Assembly: GCA_964016985.1 (NCBI GenBank)
Contig: OZ024823.1
Coordinates: forward strand, 135,366,112 to 135,430,111
Length of the DNA: 64,000 nucleotides
Reading direction: 5' to 3'
Source: Anodontia alba
Lineage: Eukaryota; Mollusca; Bivalvia; Lucinida; Lucinidae
Shown here: positions 44,384-54,421 of the stretch, piece by piece
Layout of the letters: the number at the start of each line of letters is the position of its first letter
Position numbering within the stretch: the stretch's first letter is position 1
Made by a program: the position numbers and the translations under genes
Notes under the pieces: generated by a model
Told to the model about the DNA's origin: nothing
Databases searched by the model: none
The model's input: only the letters and a program-made list of their open reading frames with translations

Positions 44384-46375
44384 GCTTGCCTGTACGAAAG
44401 TACATGAAGAGCTATTGCAGTAACTCTGGTGTCAGCATTGGCTTCGGTGTTGGCATCGGCATTAAAAATGTTTGTTTTACATCAAAGTTTTTAAGACCTT
44501 ATATTTTCTAAATCCTCAGATGGATTTAGTTTATATTAAGCATAATATTAGATGTTGTTCAAAAATTTTATTGAGCACTATCCACACCCCTGCTCATGAC
44601 CTAGAGGTCAAGGTCACGGACTTAGAAATTTTATGTTAAAGTTTGCGTTTTCCGGACTTAGAAATTTTATGTTAAAGTTTGCGTTTTAGTTTTTAAGATC
44701 TCTTAATTTCTAATTAATTATTTACTTAAAGCTTCTAATTAATGGTGCTGATTTCAAGACAACAGTTTACCAAAGCTAGTTAGTCCAGCTCCATTTTTTA
44801 TAAGGGGACACAAACTCAACTTTGGTTTTAAAACTGGTCAAATATTTCTTTTATTTCATCACGAAAACATGCCTATATGATTTTGACCCCCTTGAACCCC
44901 ACTTTTATATAGTAAAACTGGGGTTTACAGGGGTATACATTATTTTTTCTTATTTCTGCTCAAAACATAGATTGTGGGTACTCGTTAGAACCGCCTCGCC
45001 AAGGCGGTTCTAATGAGTACCCACAATCTATGTTTTGGGCAGAAATTTAAAAAATATCAGAGTTTTTTTACCTGAAAGTTTTCAGTTTTTGGAAGTGAAA
45101 TTTTCTTTATATTTGAATAGGCGTGTTTTCGTAATGAAAATGTCGTAACAGCTTTATGACTGGTTATTTTATGTTGAAAGTTTTGATAATTTTGAATATT
45201 GTTCCGACGTCTGTGGATACATGTCGGGAACTATTTGCTTAAAAAGTATTTCCACTGTTGATTTTAACGTAAAATCTGGAAAATAATTCATCTTTAGTCA
45301 AACAAAAAGCGGTCATCATAACACTATCAGTATTGATTTTTCTACTTTCGGCATTATGGTCTTTTGGGATTAAGCGAGGCAGTAATTGACATTTTTTTCT
45401 GATTCAAGTTACCAAGTAATGAGACATTTTCGTTTTAAATGACATTCAGGATGCTTTTCAAAATGCAAATTTATTTAAAATCTCAAATTTGAGATACGGC
45501 TGTAAGTCCGCATAAGGAACTTCTGCGTTTTTTTGTTTTTTTTTTATTGTTGGGAACAGAATGGACACCATCGCATGAAAATTTTGTGGAATTTTACGTT
45601 CTAATTTTTTTTATCAAAAGTTTATGTATGAGTGAACATCTGTGGGCTACTTTTGTTAATTATAAACTGTTCTTGTACGAAAGACAAGTTGATTAAAAAA
45701 AAAACAAATGCTTGAAAAATTGTAATAAATGAGAAAATACAACAAATACACCAGCTGCATTTCTAATGGCTTTTTTGATCCAAAATTTTATTCCGCACTA
45801 TCCCCAAACCTGCTTATGACCTAGAGGTCAAGGTCACGGGCTTAGAAATTTATGTTTAAGTTTTGCATCAAAGTTTCTAAGATCTATTAATTTCTAAATC
45901 CTTGCATGGGTTTATTTTATATTTGGCATGGTTGTAGATACTGGTCCAAAATTTTGTTTGGCACTTTGAAATATAAAGTTTTGCGTCAAAGTTTAAAAGA
46001 TCTCTAAATTTTCACTTTATATATTTGGCATGATTATAGATATTGGTCCAAAATTTTATTCGGCACTATTCCCACCCCTGCTTATGACCTAGAGGTCAAG
46101 GTCACGGACATAGACATTTATGTTAAAGTTTTGCATCAAAGTTTTTCAGATCTCTTAATTTCTTAATCCTTGCATGGATTTACTTTATATTTGGCATGAT
46201 TATAGATACTGATCCAAAATTTTATTCAACAACTATCCCAACCCCTGCTTATGACCTAGAGGTCAAGGTCACCAACTTAGAATCTTATCTAAAGTTTTGT
46301 GTCAAAGTTTTTAAGATCTCTTAATTTCTAAATCCTTCCATGGATACGCATACTTACTATTGAAGTTTCACCCAA
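44384..46375 (+). mobile_element. Array element with ~150-165 bp units, interrupted
   Basis: Units hold ATGACCTAGAGGTCAAGGTC (near 44598, 45817, 46085 and 46252), CAAAATTTTATT, AGTTTTTAAGATCTCTTAAT and TTTATATTTGGCATGAT. It is interrupted by the family K element at 44858-45135 and by unassigned sequence at about 45136-45778. The LINE at 46520 splits it from its right end at 49815-50205. Confidence 0.7.
44858..45135. mobile_element. Family K MITE, copy 2, inverted
   Basis: It begins CATCACGAAAACATGCCTAT and ends TAGGCGTGTTTTCGTAATG. The central palindrome (GTGGGTACTCGTTAGAACCG) is nearly perfect, and the motif order is inverted relative to copy 1. Confidence 0.85.
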
Positions 46376-46599
46376 GTTCACTGATTTAAGATTTTTGTAC
46401 AAATTTTATGTTCAAGAGTGATGTGATGGTCCTATAAAATGGAATAGTAATGCCGTATATGGCAAGCATTGCCTCATTTTTTTTTTTAAATCTGATCTTC
46501 AAAATTTCAGCAGACATAAAAGTTCTGTTGGTAACGTCTCCGGCTTGGCCTCCTGTCATGTGTGGGAGGCAGGGTCGGGCCATTGTGGCGAATCAAGCA

Positions 46600-47700
46600 A
46601 GCACCTGAGGAAATTCAGGGTGGGAACACTCAATGTTAACACTCTGAGTTCGCGAGGTAGTGGAAACACTATCCAGAAAGAAAGTGGATGTCTACTGCAT
46701 TCAAGAGATACCGTGGTGGCAACTGCCACACAGTCAAGGGCAAGGACACCAGGTACAAGCTCTACTGGTCCGGAAATGACAAAGGAACTGCTGGTGTAGG
46801 TGTGTTTGTGGTGGAAGAGTGAATAGAGAAAGTTTTTGAGGTGCAGAGAGTCTCTGACAGAGTCATCTTAGGAAAGCTTATAGTCGGCCAGCGTGTGGTT
46901 ACCTTTCTGTCTGTATATGCCTACAGAGCAGTCTAAGTGATGAGGTTTAAGGACCTGTTCTTTAATCAGCTGCGTGCTTTGACTGCCAGGATCCCAGCAT
47001 CAGAATTCCTGATTCCATGTGGAGATTGGAACGGCCATGTAGGCCATGCAGGCACTGGATCGGGGAAGTGCATGGTGTGATGGGGTATGGCAGGCCGTAA
47101 CCAGATGTTGAGGGTGATAGAACCCAAGAGTACGCTCTAGCATTCGACCTGCTTTTTGGGAACACATGTTTCAAGAAACGTGACAGCCATCTCATCACAT
47201 ACAAGTCGGGAAACATAGCCACGCAGATAGACTTCATCCTTTTCCGTAGGCCATGCGCAAACTTATCACAGATGTAAAAGTGATCCCTGGCGAGGAAGTA
47301 GCCCTGCAACATCAGCTTCTTGTATGGGACATGAGGACTGATGTGCCACCAAAATCCAAGCACAAGTTCACCCCTAGCCTCAAAGTTTGGAAGCTTAAAG
47401 ACCCTCAGACGAGCAATCATTTCCAGGAAGTCTTCAACTTGCATGTGAGCATGTCTGCAGGTGTAGCTGATGGGGCCACTGAGGTTATCTGGAACAACAT
47501 CAAGACTGGACTACTCAAAACAACTGAGGAGGTGTGTGCACAACTCGGCCACACCGTTGGCATCGTGAAACCTGGTGGTGGAATGAAGTCTTCAGAAGTC
47601 TACCGCCTTGCTAACCAGTTTAGAAGAGAGAACGCTATGTTGTTGGTGACAAACCAGTGAAGAATGATGCCAGAGAGATGTCAATGAGCGAAGACTCAAA
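46600..47700 (+). pseudogene. LINE endonuclease domain, frameshifted
   Basis: Pieces of an exonuclease-endonuclease-phosphatase fold appear in different frames: FRVGTLNVNTL at about 46614, the GDWNGHVG motif at about 47021 (compare the GDxN catalytic motif) and SGNIATQIDFIL at about 47206. Stop codons and frameshifts separate them. The linker to the reverse transcriptase is open at 47253-47660. Family knowledge: this domain nicks the target to prime reverse transcription. As it stands it cannot make an intact enzyme. Confidence 0.75.
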
Positions 47701-47750
47701 GCAGAAGGCCTGGTTACAGCACTACCAAAGGCTTCTCTACGTTGAGTTTG

Positions 47751-48057
47751 TTTGTTTGTTTGTGTTGAGGTTTTACGGCCCAGTCAACCCAATGGGGTCA
47801 TGTCGAGCGCGGTCAGTTTACCTAACCACACGTTTACTGGGCAGGCTTAGTCCTCTAAGCGGTTATTCAGTATTGTGCACATTCTTTCGCCAGAAACTGA
47901 CAACTGCCCTTCTTGAATCAGCGGAAGGGAGAGAATGACCGTAGAAAATATTTCATGATCAATCTCCACGAAAGAATGTTGCTGACCTCGGCGGGGGTTG
48001 AACCCGCGACCTCCTGGTCTCCAGTCGGACGGCGCATCCAACAGAGCCACCGAGGCC
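47751..48057 (-). mobile_element. SINE family 1 in the LINE, 12 bp target duplication
   Basis: A full-length copy in reverse orientation, from tail (TGTGTTGAGGTTTTACGGCC) to head (B box complement GGGTTGAACCC; GAGCCACCGAGGCC). Exact duplications ACGTTGAGTTTG flank it at 47739-47750 and 48058-48069. It opens a chimeric reading frame running from the SINE into the reverse transcriptase. Confidence 0.95.
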
Positions 48058-48069
48058 ACGTTGAGTTTG

Positions 48070-49121
48070 ACTGGGACCCAGACCACCTGTCTTATCAATC
48101 ACCAGTGGAAGGCCCACCCATCCCAATCACCACTGATATGGTTAAGAAGGCTATCTCACAGATGAATGCGGGCAAAGCACCAGGCCCATCAGGCTTAGTG
48201 GTGGATATGATACGAGCAGCTGGTGACACGGACGCCTCCATGATCTGTGACCTCACAGCTGCAATCATTCGTGACAGCAAGGTACCCTCTGACTGGGAGC
48301 AGAGTTTCATTGTCTGTCTCTACAAGAGAAAGGAGGATGCATTGGAAAGGGGCAACTACCGTGGTCTCAAGCTGACAAAGCAGGTCATGAAAGTCCTGGA
48401 GAGGATTGTGGATGGCTTCATCAGACAGTTGGTGTCAATCGACGATTCCCAGTTTGGCTTCGTCCCAGGCAGAGGCACAACAGACACAATCTTTGTTGTC
48501 AGGCAGCTGCAAGAGAAGTATCTAGCTGCCAACAAGAGACTCTACATGGCTTTCATAGACCTGGAGAAGGCGTTTGATCGAGTACCTTGGAAAGTCATCT
48601 GGTGGGAACTGAGAAAACTTGGTGTGGAGGAGTGGATTGTACGACTGGTGCAGGGGATGTATGAAAATGTGCGGAGCGGTGTCCATGTTGGTGAGGGGTA
48701 CAGTGAAGAGTTTGAAGTGAAGGTCAGTGTTCACCAAGGCTCAGTACTCAGCCTGCTTGTCTTCATCATTGTGCTTGAAGCTTTATCAAGAGAGTTCTGC
48801 TCTGGGGTCGCCTGGGAAGACCTCTATGCTGATGACCTTGTTATCATCGCTGAATCGCTCAAGGAATGTGTCAGAAGGCTCTTGACTTGGAAAGAAGCAA
48901 TGGAAAAGAAAGGACTGAGAGTAAATGCAGAAAAGACACAGATCATGATCTGCAGTTCAGGCCTGGACCTCCTGCAGAGTTCAGGCGAGTTTCCATGCGC
49001 TGTCTGTTGCACTGGAATGGGCAGCAACAGCATCTTCTGCAATGGCTGCAAGCACTGGGTGCACAAGAAATGCAGTGGGCTCAAGCGCTTGACAAAGGAC
49101 CCAGACTACAGTTGTACATGA
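48070..49121 (+). pseudogene. LINE reverse transcriptase domain, open frame
   Basis: About 350 residues are open. Conserved blocks in order: NAGKAPGPSG; RGNYRGLKLTKQVMKVLERI; SQFGFVPGRGTTD; AFIDLEKAFDRVPW with the first catalytic Asp; HQGSVLS; and LYADDLVI with the catalytic Asp pair. After RT comes a Cys/His cluster, CAVCCTGMGSNSIFC then CKHWVHKKCSG, like a PHD-type zinc finger. RT copies element RNA onto nicked target DNA. The domain looks catalytically complete, but it is cut from its upstream part by a SINE and shifts frame at about 49121, so the element is listed as broken. The open frame extending left to 47913 reads through SINE sequence and is not a natural start. Confidence 0.88.
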
Positions 49122-49781
49122 TGCTATGGAACTGCATGCCCTTTGGACGGCAGACTACAGAGGGAAGTCCAAGTTGGACCTGACAAGCTCGAGGTGGTAG
49201 CTTCCTTTTGCTACCTAGGAGACATGCTCTCAGCAGCAGGTGGCTGTGAACTTTCAACCACAACACATGTGAAAACCGCCTGGAAGAAGTTCAAGGAGCT
49301 GCTACAAGTTCTCTCTTCGCTCCACCTCTCTTTCAAGACACGTGGCCGTGTGTACAGCTCTTGTGTGTGGAGCGCAATGCTTCATGCCAGTGAGACTTGG
49401 CCATTGACAAAACCAAACTACCAACGTCTGCAGCGGAATGACAGGGCAATGATCAGACAGATCTGCAATGTCAGGCCGCAAGACGTTGTCACCACCAGGT
49501 CCAATGAACTACTTGCGCGACTTGGTATTGAGGATCTGGACCTCATTCTGAAGGAGAGAAGGCTCCACTGGTGTGGACATGTGGAATGCTCCAATGGGAG
49601 GCCCAAGCTGACATGGGAGCAGCTGACAGAGAGGGATTGCAGAAAGTGGAAGCTTTCGGCTATCAACCCTCATGATAGAAATATATGGAGATTTGGTGTG
49701 AGATCTGCCATGCGTGCAGCAAGCCAGTTATCTGGAAGGGGGCCCAATGATGTGGATGTTGCTCCTGTACCTGCATGTTAA
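49122..49781 (+). pseudogene. LINE C-terminal region after a frameshift
   Basis: The frame resumes by 49143 with LEVVASFCYLGDMLSAAGG, then RGRVYSSCVWSAMLHASETW, NDRAMIRQICNVRPQDV and ERRLHWCGHVE, blocks typical of the segment after RT in animal LINEs. A short deletion is likely after HVECSNG, where the sequence jumps to RPKLTWEQL. It ends PVPAC and a stop. Function of this segment in such LINEs is poorly defined. Confidence 0.75.
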
Positions 49782-49814
49782 TCAAAAATCCGATTATGAT
49801 ATATGATATGAAGG

Positions 49815-50205
49815 AGCAAAAGCTTTAAGTTACAATAAAAAATTTATTCTGCGAAGGTTATCTTCCCCTGCCCCTGTGCTGTATACATGTATAAAATAAT
49901 GATATTGTTAAAGAACTTCTCTTCAGAAACCACTTGGCCAATTTCCACCAAATTTCATGTTGATCCTATTGTTTAAACAGGGTTGAGAGTTTGTTCAAAT
50001 GGTCATGCTCCATCGACTGTCATGCCCATACATAGTAAAAAACAATAATTAGAAAAAAAGACATTCTTCTTCTTCAAAACCAAGAACTGCTCAAATGATG
50101 ATCCTTTCATTAGTTGCAATGACAGGATCGGAAAATGTTGTATTACATCTGCAGTAGCTATTTCACTCAGGTGAGTGAGCCGTGGGCCCTGGGCTTATTG
50201 TTTAT
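49815..50205 (+). mobile_element. Right end of the interrupted array element
   Basis: AAAATTTATTCTGCGAAGG and CCCCTGCCCCTGTGCTG resume the array unit interrupted by the LINE. The end CACTCAGGTGAGTGAGCC, GGGCCCT and TTGTTTA matches the end of the 27095-28304 element. Confidence 0.65.
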
Positions 50206-50260
50206 ATATCCCTTGTGTCATAAACATAGGCGGTTTGCAGGAATGTTCGAACAGTGTGGG

Positions 50261-50551
50261 TTTTTGATTGTGTTGGGGTTTAACGACACGTCAACCCTTG
50301 AGGGTCATTTTGTGTCGTCTCCCAGAGAAAGGGAGAAAAGAGATAGAAGAGAGAGTAGAGGAGATGAAAGAGAGGGACAGGGAAGAAAGAGGAACAGGAA
50401 TGAAAGTGAAGAAACAGAAGAAATAAAAACATTCCCCCTCTACCCTTACCCACTACAAGGATCGCAGGCCTTGCCCAACTGTAAGCCAATATCAGTTGGA
50501 CGCCCCGGTGATGTAAGATACACAGCACCTTCGCACCACCCGACCACCCCC
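50261..50551 (-). mobile_element. SINE family 2, copy 2, with 12-13 bp target duplication
   Basis: It is about 90 percent or more identical to 43022-43311 and in the same orientation. GAACAGTGTGGG flanks it at 50249-50260 and 50552-50563. Different target duplications show two independent insertions. Confidence 0.88.
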
Positions 50552-50739
50552 GAACAGTGTGGGGGTTTGCAGAGTATCTTTACTATTTGTTTCAGTATTT
50601 GTTATTTCTTTGTTATGGTTATTAAACATACATGTAGTAAGAAAACAGTTTTAGTTGTTTTATTTAGAGATTTTTTGTGTAATCTTTCCTTACAATAAAT
50701 TTTTATGATACCGTACGAGGGCCTGTCAATAAATAACCG

Positions 50740-51928
50740 GGTCCATCGAATTACCCCAAACTACCCCAAATCACCCCAAACCACCATTTATATTTCAAAA
50801 TATATACAATATTGGTCTATTTATACATATATTGTATATGTATATATATATAAAATACATATATTGACGTATTTTGGTGCATATATAGGTCTCTTTGCTT
50901 GCTTATATTAATGTAGTTTGTTTCTAAATTTATGACTTAATCTGCATAACCGTATAATGATAGTATGTGTTCGCCCCGTCACGTTAGCCCAAGGATAAAA
51001 TTTTTATCCTTAGTTTCCAGCTGGCACGGCACAATTGAGAGGTTGCTGATGACATCACAGACCAAGAGTTATCTTGCTTTCTGGAGACACCCAGGAATAT
51101 TTTTGACAGAATTTTAATGTACTTTGAGCATCAATCATATCTTCCTTGGCAAATTCTGATCAAACCATAGTTATTTGATTCTTATATTACTAAAAAATAA
51201 TCACGGTGAAGTTTCCAGTCCCTTAGACTTTCATCATCAAGGAATAATGACAATAAAATGGTTAAAAGTGTGTACAGAACCTTGTAAGGTGTCTCCAACT
51301 TGGCTGATAAAGGGAGTGTAACCTTACAAACTATGGCCTATGCAACATCTTAATTGTGGGCTGCGGAGGTTTGACTAGGACTTGCTCCCATAAAATATTA
51401 GTTCTATTTTTTTAAGATGAGTGTCGCATTTGAGAATGTCCTCCGCATGGATCAAGCATTCATACAGGCTAAGCAGAGTATGGCGGACAGAGTTGCAAGT
51501 CATAAATTTAGAAACAAACTACATCAATATAAGTGAGCAAATAGACCTATACATGGAATGGTTTGGGGGTAATTCGATGGACCCGGTATAATGGGGGAAT
51601 CACTATTAGAGCTGAGTCATTTGCTTGTTTGTCTGTCCGTTTTTTTTTAAGATGAGGCTCGCATTTGAGAATGTCCTCCGCATGGATCAAGCATTCATAC
51701 AGTCTGAGCAGAGTATGGCGGACAGAGTTGCAAGTCATAAATTTAGAAACAAACTATATCAATATAAGTGAGCAAATAGACCTATATATGCATTTAAATA
51801 CGCCAATATATGTATTTTGTATGTATATACATATAAAATATATGTATAAATAGACCTATATTGTATATTTTAATATATTAATGGTGGTTTGGGGTAGATT
51901 GGGGTGGTTTGGGGTAATTCGATGGACC
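50740..51928. mobile_element. 1.2 kb inverted-repeat element with duplicated right end
   Basis: The ends GGTCCATCGAATTACCCCAA and TTTGGGGTAATTCGATGGACC are inverted repeats. AT-rich subterminal arms also pair (GTTTCTAAATTTATGACTT at 50920 with AAGTCATAAATTTAGAAAC at 51735). TAAATAACC at 50730-50738 and 51930-51938 is a likely 9 bp duplication. A second right-end block (51405-51590, including TAATTCGATGGACCC) precedes the final one (51640-51928). There is no coding capacity. Confidence 0.8.
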
Positions 51929-52058
51929 GTAAATAACCAGCCTATCCCGTTTCCGATGGCCCGAGACGGTCACAATTTTCATGCTTTGTTTCAATACATA
52001 TTTTATACAGGGATACAAAATTGCACACGTATCGAGTCATTCTTTAATAAGATATTGA

Positions 52059-52992
52059 ATGTCAAACATGGCTAGTGATGCAAAGGCATGCTTTTCATCT
52101 AAAGTTGAGTACTGTGCTGTAATTCGGTACTTGTATTTAAAAGGTAAAACAGGCAAGGAAATACACGGCAAGTTAGCTGATGTTTATGGGTCTTCTGCAC
52201 CATCTTATGCTCAGGATAAATTCTGGGTAGGGGAATTCAAACGCGGTAGAACGTCTTTAGAAGATGAAGCCAGGTCTGGATGCCCACTGGATGCCATGGA
52301 CGAGGAAATGTGTAAGAAAGTTCGGGATCTGGTATACTCTGATAGGCGAAGTCAGGTGAAAGAAATAGCGCAGGCATTAGGCATTTCACATGGTAGAGTT
52401 TCAACAATCTTACATGATCGTTTAGGTATGCGCAAGCTAACAGCCCGTTGGGTCCCCAAATCCCTTAGTGATGATCAAATGGCAACCAGAGCATCAGTAT
52501 GCAGCGCCTTTTTGAAGCATTTTAGATCAAAAGATGATTTTCTTTTGCGTCTGGTTACTGTAGATGAGACTTGGGTTCAAGACGCAACCATCTGCTGGCA
52601 AGGTGATGGCCATAGTATTTTGGGATGCAAAAGGCGTTATTATGTTGGACATTTTACCCAAGAGAAGTACAATAACCGGAGTGTACTATGCAAACTTGTT
52701 AGACCAGCTGAGAACCGCCAACCGTGAAAAACGCCGAGGTAAACTCTCTAAAGGTGTTTTGCTGCAACAGCACAACACGAAAGTCCACACTTGCAAAGTT
52801 GCAATGGATGCTGTAGAGCGAAAGGGGTGTGAATTAATATCACATCCTGCCTATTCGCCTGACCTAGCTCCTAGCGACTTCTTCCTATTCCCAAACTTGA
52901 AAAAGGATATCCGTCTTCATTTCCAGTCTGATGAAGAAGTCGTGACGGCAAGACTGCACTGTCCACATATGCTCAGAGGCCATTTCATCTAG
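52059..52992 (+). pseudogene. Mariner transposase, internal deletion and frameshift
   Basis: The first frame starts MASDAKACFSSKVEYCAVI and carries the two helix-turn-helix DNA-binding regions, the WVPKSLS linker motif and the first catalytic block TVDETWV (about residue 169). The sequence then jumps near 52575 into another frame at FKTQPSAGKVMA; the usual ~20-residue segment between is missing. The second catalytic position, normally HDN, reads QHN with the Asp lost (LLQQHNTKVHT). The third, YSPDLAPSDFF, is intact. The C-terminus is truncated. Transposases of this family cut and paste DNA at TA sites; this one cannot be active. Confidence 0.88.
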
Positions 52993-53107
52993 CATGGTCC
53001 ATGCGATGTTTGGAACAAATATTCATGGGTGCTGATTGTTTTCTTGTCCTTTGAGATGGATGATCATTTAATATACACTTGTACAGTCTAACGCACTGAA
53101 CAACATT

Positions 53108-53535
53108 AAAAAGATACTAAAATTTGAAACACTTTTCCTTACTTTTTTTTCCACAGTTTTGCTTTTTTATGCAGTTGTTTCTTAAAACATTTCTGAATTG
53201 GCAAACAGTGTACATCCTGATCAATGGCTCCTTCTGGCTCCGAGATTATAAAACTTTTTTCATGCTCAACTCAGCTAAGCATGAAATTTTCTCTGCAAAT
53301 GAATATGAATATGTTGGCATTTTCATATTTATTTGCTGAGAAAATTTCATGCTCAGCAATGTTTAGCGAGAAATAATTTGCAATTGTTCGTAATTTGAGA
53401 TTTATTAGCAGGACAAATTTCAGATGAGTTGAGCATGAAAACGTTTTATAACCTCGGTGCCTGATCTTCAGGTCGGCAATGTTTGCATATGCCATTTTGT
53501 AAAAAAAATTTTGTGTATGAAATTTTAGGACATTT
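53108..53535. mobile_element. Family B MITE, copy 4, split by family F
   Basis: TACTAAAATTTGAAACACTT and TTATGCAGTTGTTTCTTAAA open it, and GAAATTTTAGGACATTTACC closes it. The core palindrome (GCAAACAGTGTACATCCTGA) is interrupted by the element at 53240-53457. Confidence 0.75.
53240..53457. mobile_element. Family F MITE, copy 2, nested in family B
   Basis: The ends CCGAGATTATAAAACTTTTT and AACGTTTTATAACCTCGG, with internal CATGCTCAACTCAGCTAAGC-type palindromes, match the element at 12608-12846. Confidence 0.8.
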
Positions 53536-53562
53536 ACCATAACAGTTTTTCATTATATTGTG

Positions 53563-53751
53563 TTTACCCTAAGTATTTGGACACCATGTTGTCCTAAAAT
53601 CTAAACAAGTCTATATTACTACCTGTTAATATGTTTAAAAACTGCTAGATCAGTGCAAACAGTGTAGACCCATAACAGATGTTACATTCTGCAACATCTA
53701 ATCAGGGTCCAAAATTTTGTATGGCCCATCTGTCCCAGTAATTAGGGAAAT
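53563..53751 (-). mobile_element. Family A MITE, inverted
   Basis: TTTACCCTAAGTATTTGGAC and GTCCCAGTAATTAGGGAAA are the ends. TCTAAACAAGTCTATATTAC and a core at about 53655-53715 lie in the reversed family A order. Confidence 0.75.
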
Positions 53752-53759
53752 ATGAAGTT

Positions 53760-54066
53760 TTTTAAAAGTAAAACATATTTTAACGAGTAATACTTAACCT
53801 ATAGATAATGTGCTATTCTCTTCTGTTTTCACACCTTCCACAGAAAAAAACGACCTTTCAGTCGTTAATTAAAGTCTTAAACCAGACGGTCCCTTAGGCA
53901 GTTACCTGTGTGACGTAACTCTTCCCTATCAATTGACCACGTGTCAGTTTCTTTTATGTGTAAAACGATAGACACAATTAGGAGAGATAAGCGAGGGTGG
54001 ACGGAGGGAGATAATTGATTATCTATAGGTTAAGTATTACTCGTTAAAATATGTTTTACTTTTAAA
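53760..54066. mobile_element. 307 bp element with perfect 50 bp inverted repeats
   Basis: The left arm 53760-53809 (TTTTAAAAGTAAAACATATT to CCTATAGATAAT) and right arm 54017-54066 are exact complements. Its inner left part (about 53810-53945) is nearly identical to the inverted repeat at the right end of the large element (59320-59470), so both belong to one family with different outer tips. Confidence 0.85.
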
Positions 54067-54351
54067 ACACTTCATTTTAACTTCATAATACATTAACCTA
54101 TAGATAATGTGCTAGAATTTGCAGAATAGGAGGGAGGTGCTCTCCTTATTCTAACACCAATAATATCTCACCACTTCTGGTTAAGACTCAGGAAACTCAA
54201 AGGAATCAGATACATTCTAATTCTATATTTAATAGAAAGAATGATCTAGATTCACAAAATAGCATATCTTTAAGGTGTTATGATCTAACAACCTTATATA
54301 TAATAGAAGACTCTAGAGGAAGCCAGTTCTTAAGTCTCAGAGACCTAACAT

Positions 54352-54421
54352 TGCCCGCCCCCCCTTTTTTTTTGGGGGGGGGGGGGTGGGGGGGGGGCGG
54401 GCGGAGGGTGGGGGGGGGGGA
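54352..54421 (+). repeat. G-rich tract preceded by a C/T run
   Basis: A short C and T run is followed by several runs of 4-13 G separated by single T, C or A. It could form G-quadruplexes, and may also be a place of assembly error. Confidence 0.7.

Larger units (their letters stand above)
46520..49830 (+). mobile_element. Non-LTR retrotransposon (LINE), degraded 5' part
   Basis: A LINE with an apurinic-type endonuclease remnant, a reverse transcriptase and a C-terminal region lies in one orientation. It inserted into the array element at 44384-50205 and was later hit by a SINE at 47751-48057. Past the last stop it ends in GATATATGATATGAAG, a plausible tail. The clade was not decided; RTE/jockey-like organisation is possible. 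Confidence 0.85.
50714..53000 (+). mobile_element. Mariner element, broken and interrupted
   Basis: The left end TACGAGGGCCTGTCAATAAA lies at a TA, as expected for Tc1/mariner. It is interrupted at 50740-51928, resumes before the transposase at 52059, and has no matching right inverted repeat after the coding part. This copy is inactive. Confidence 0.75.
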
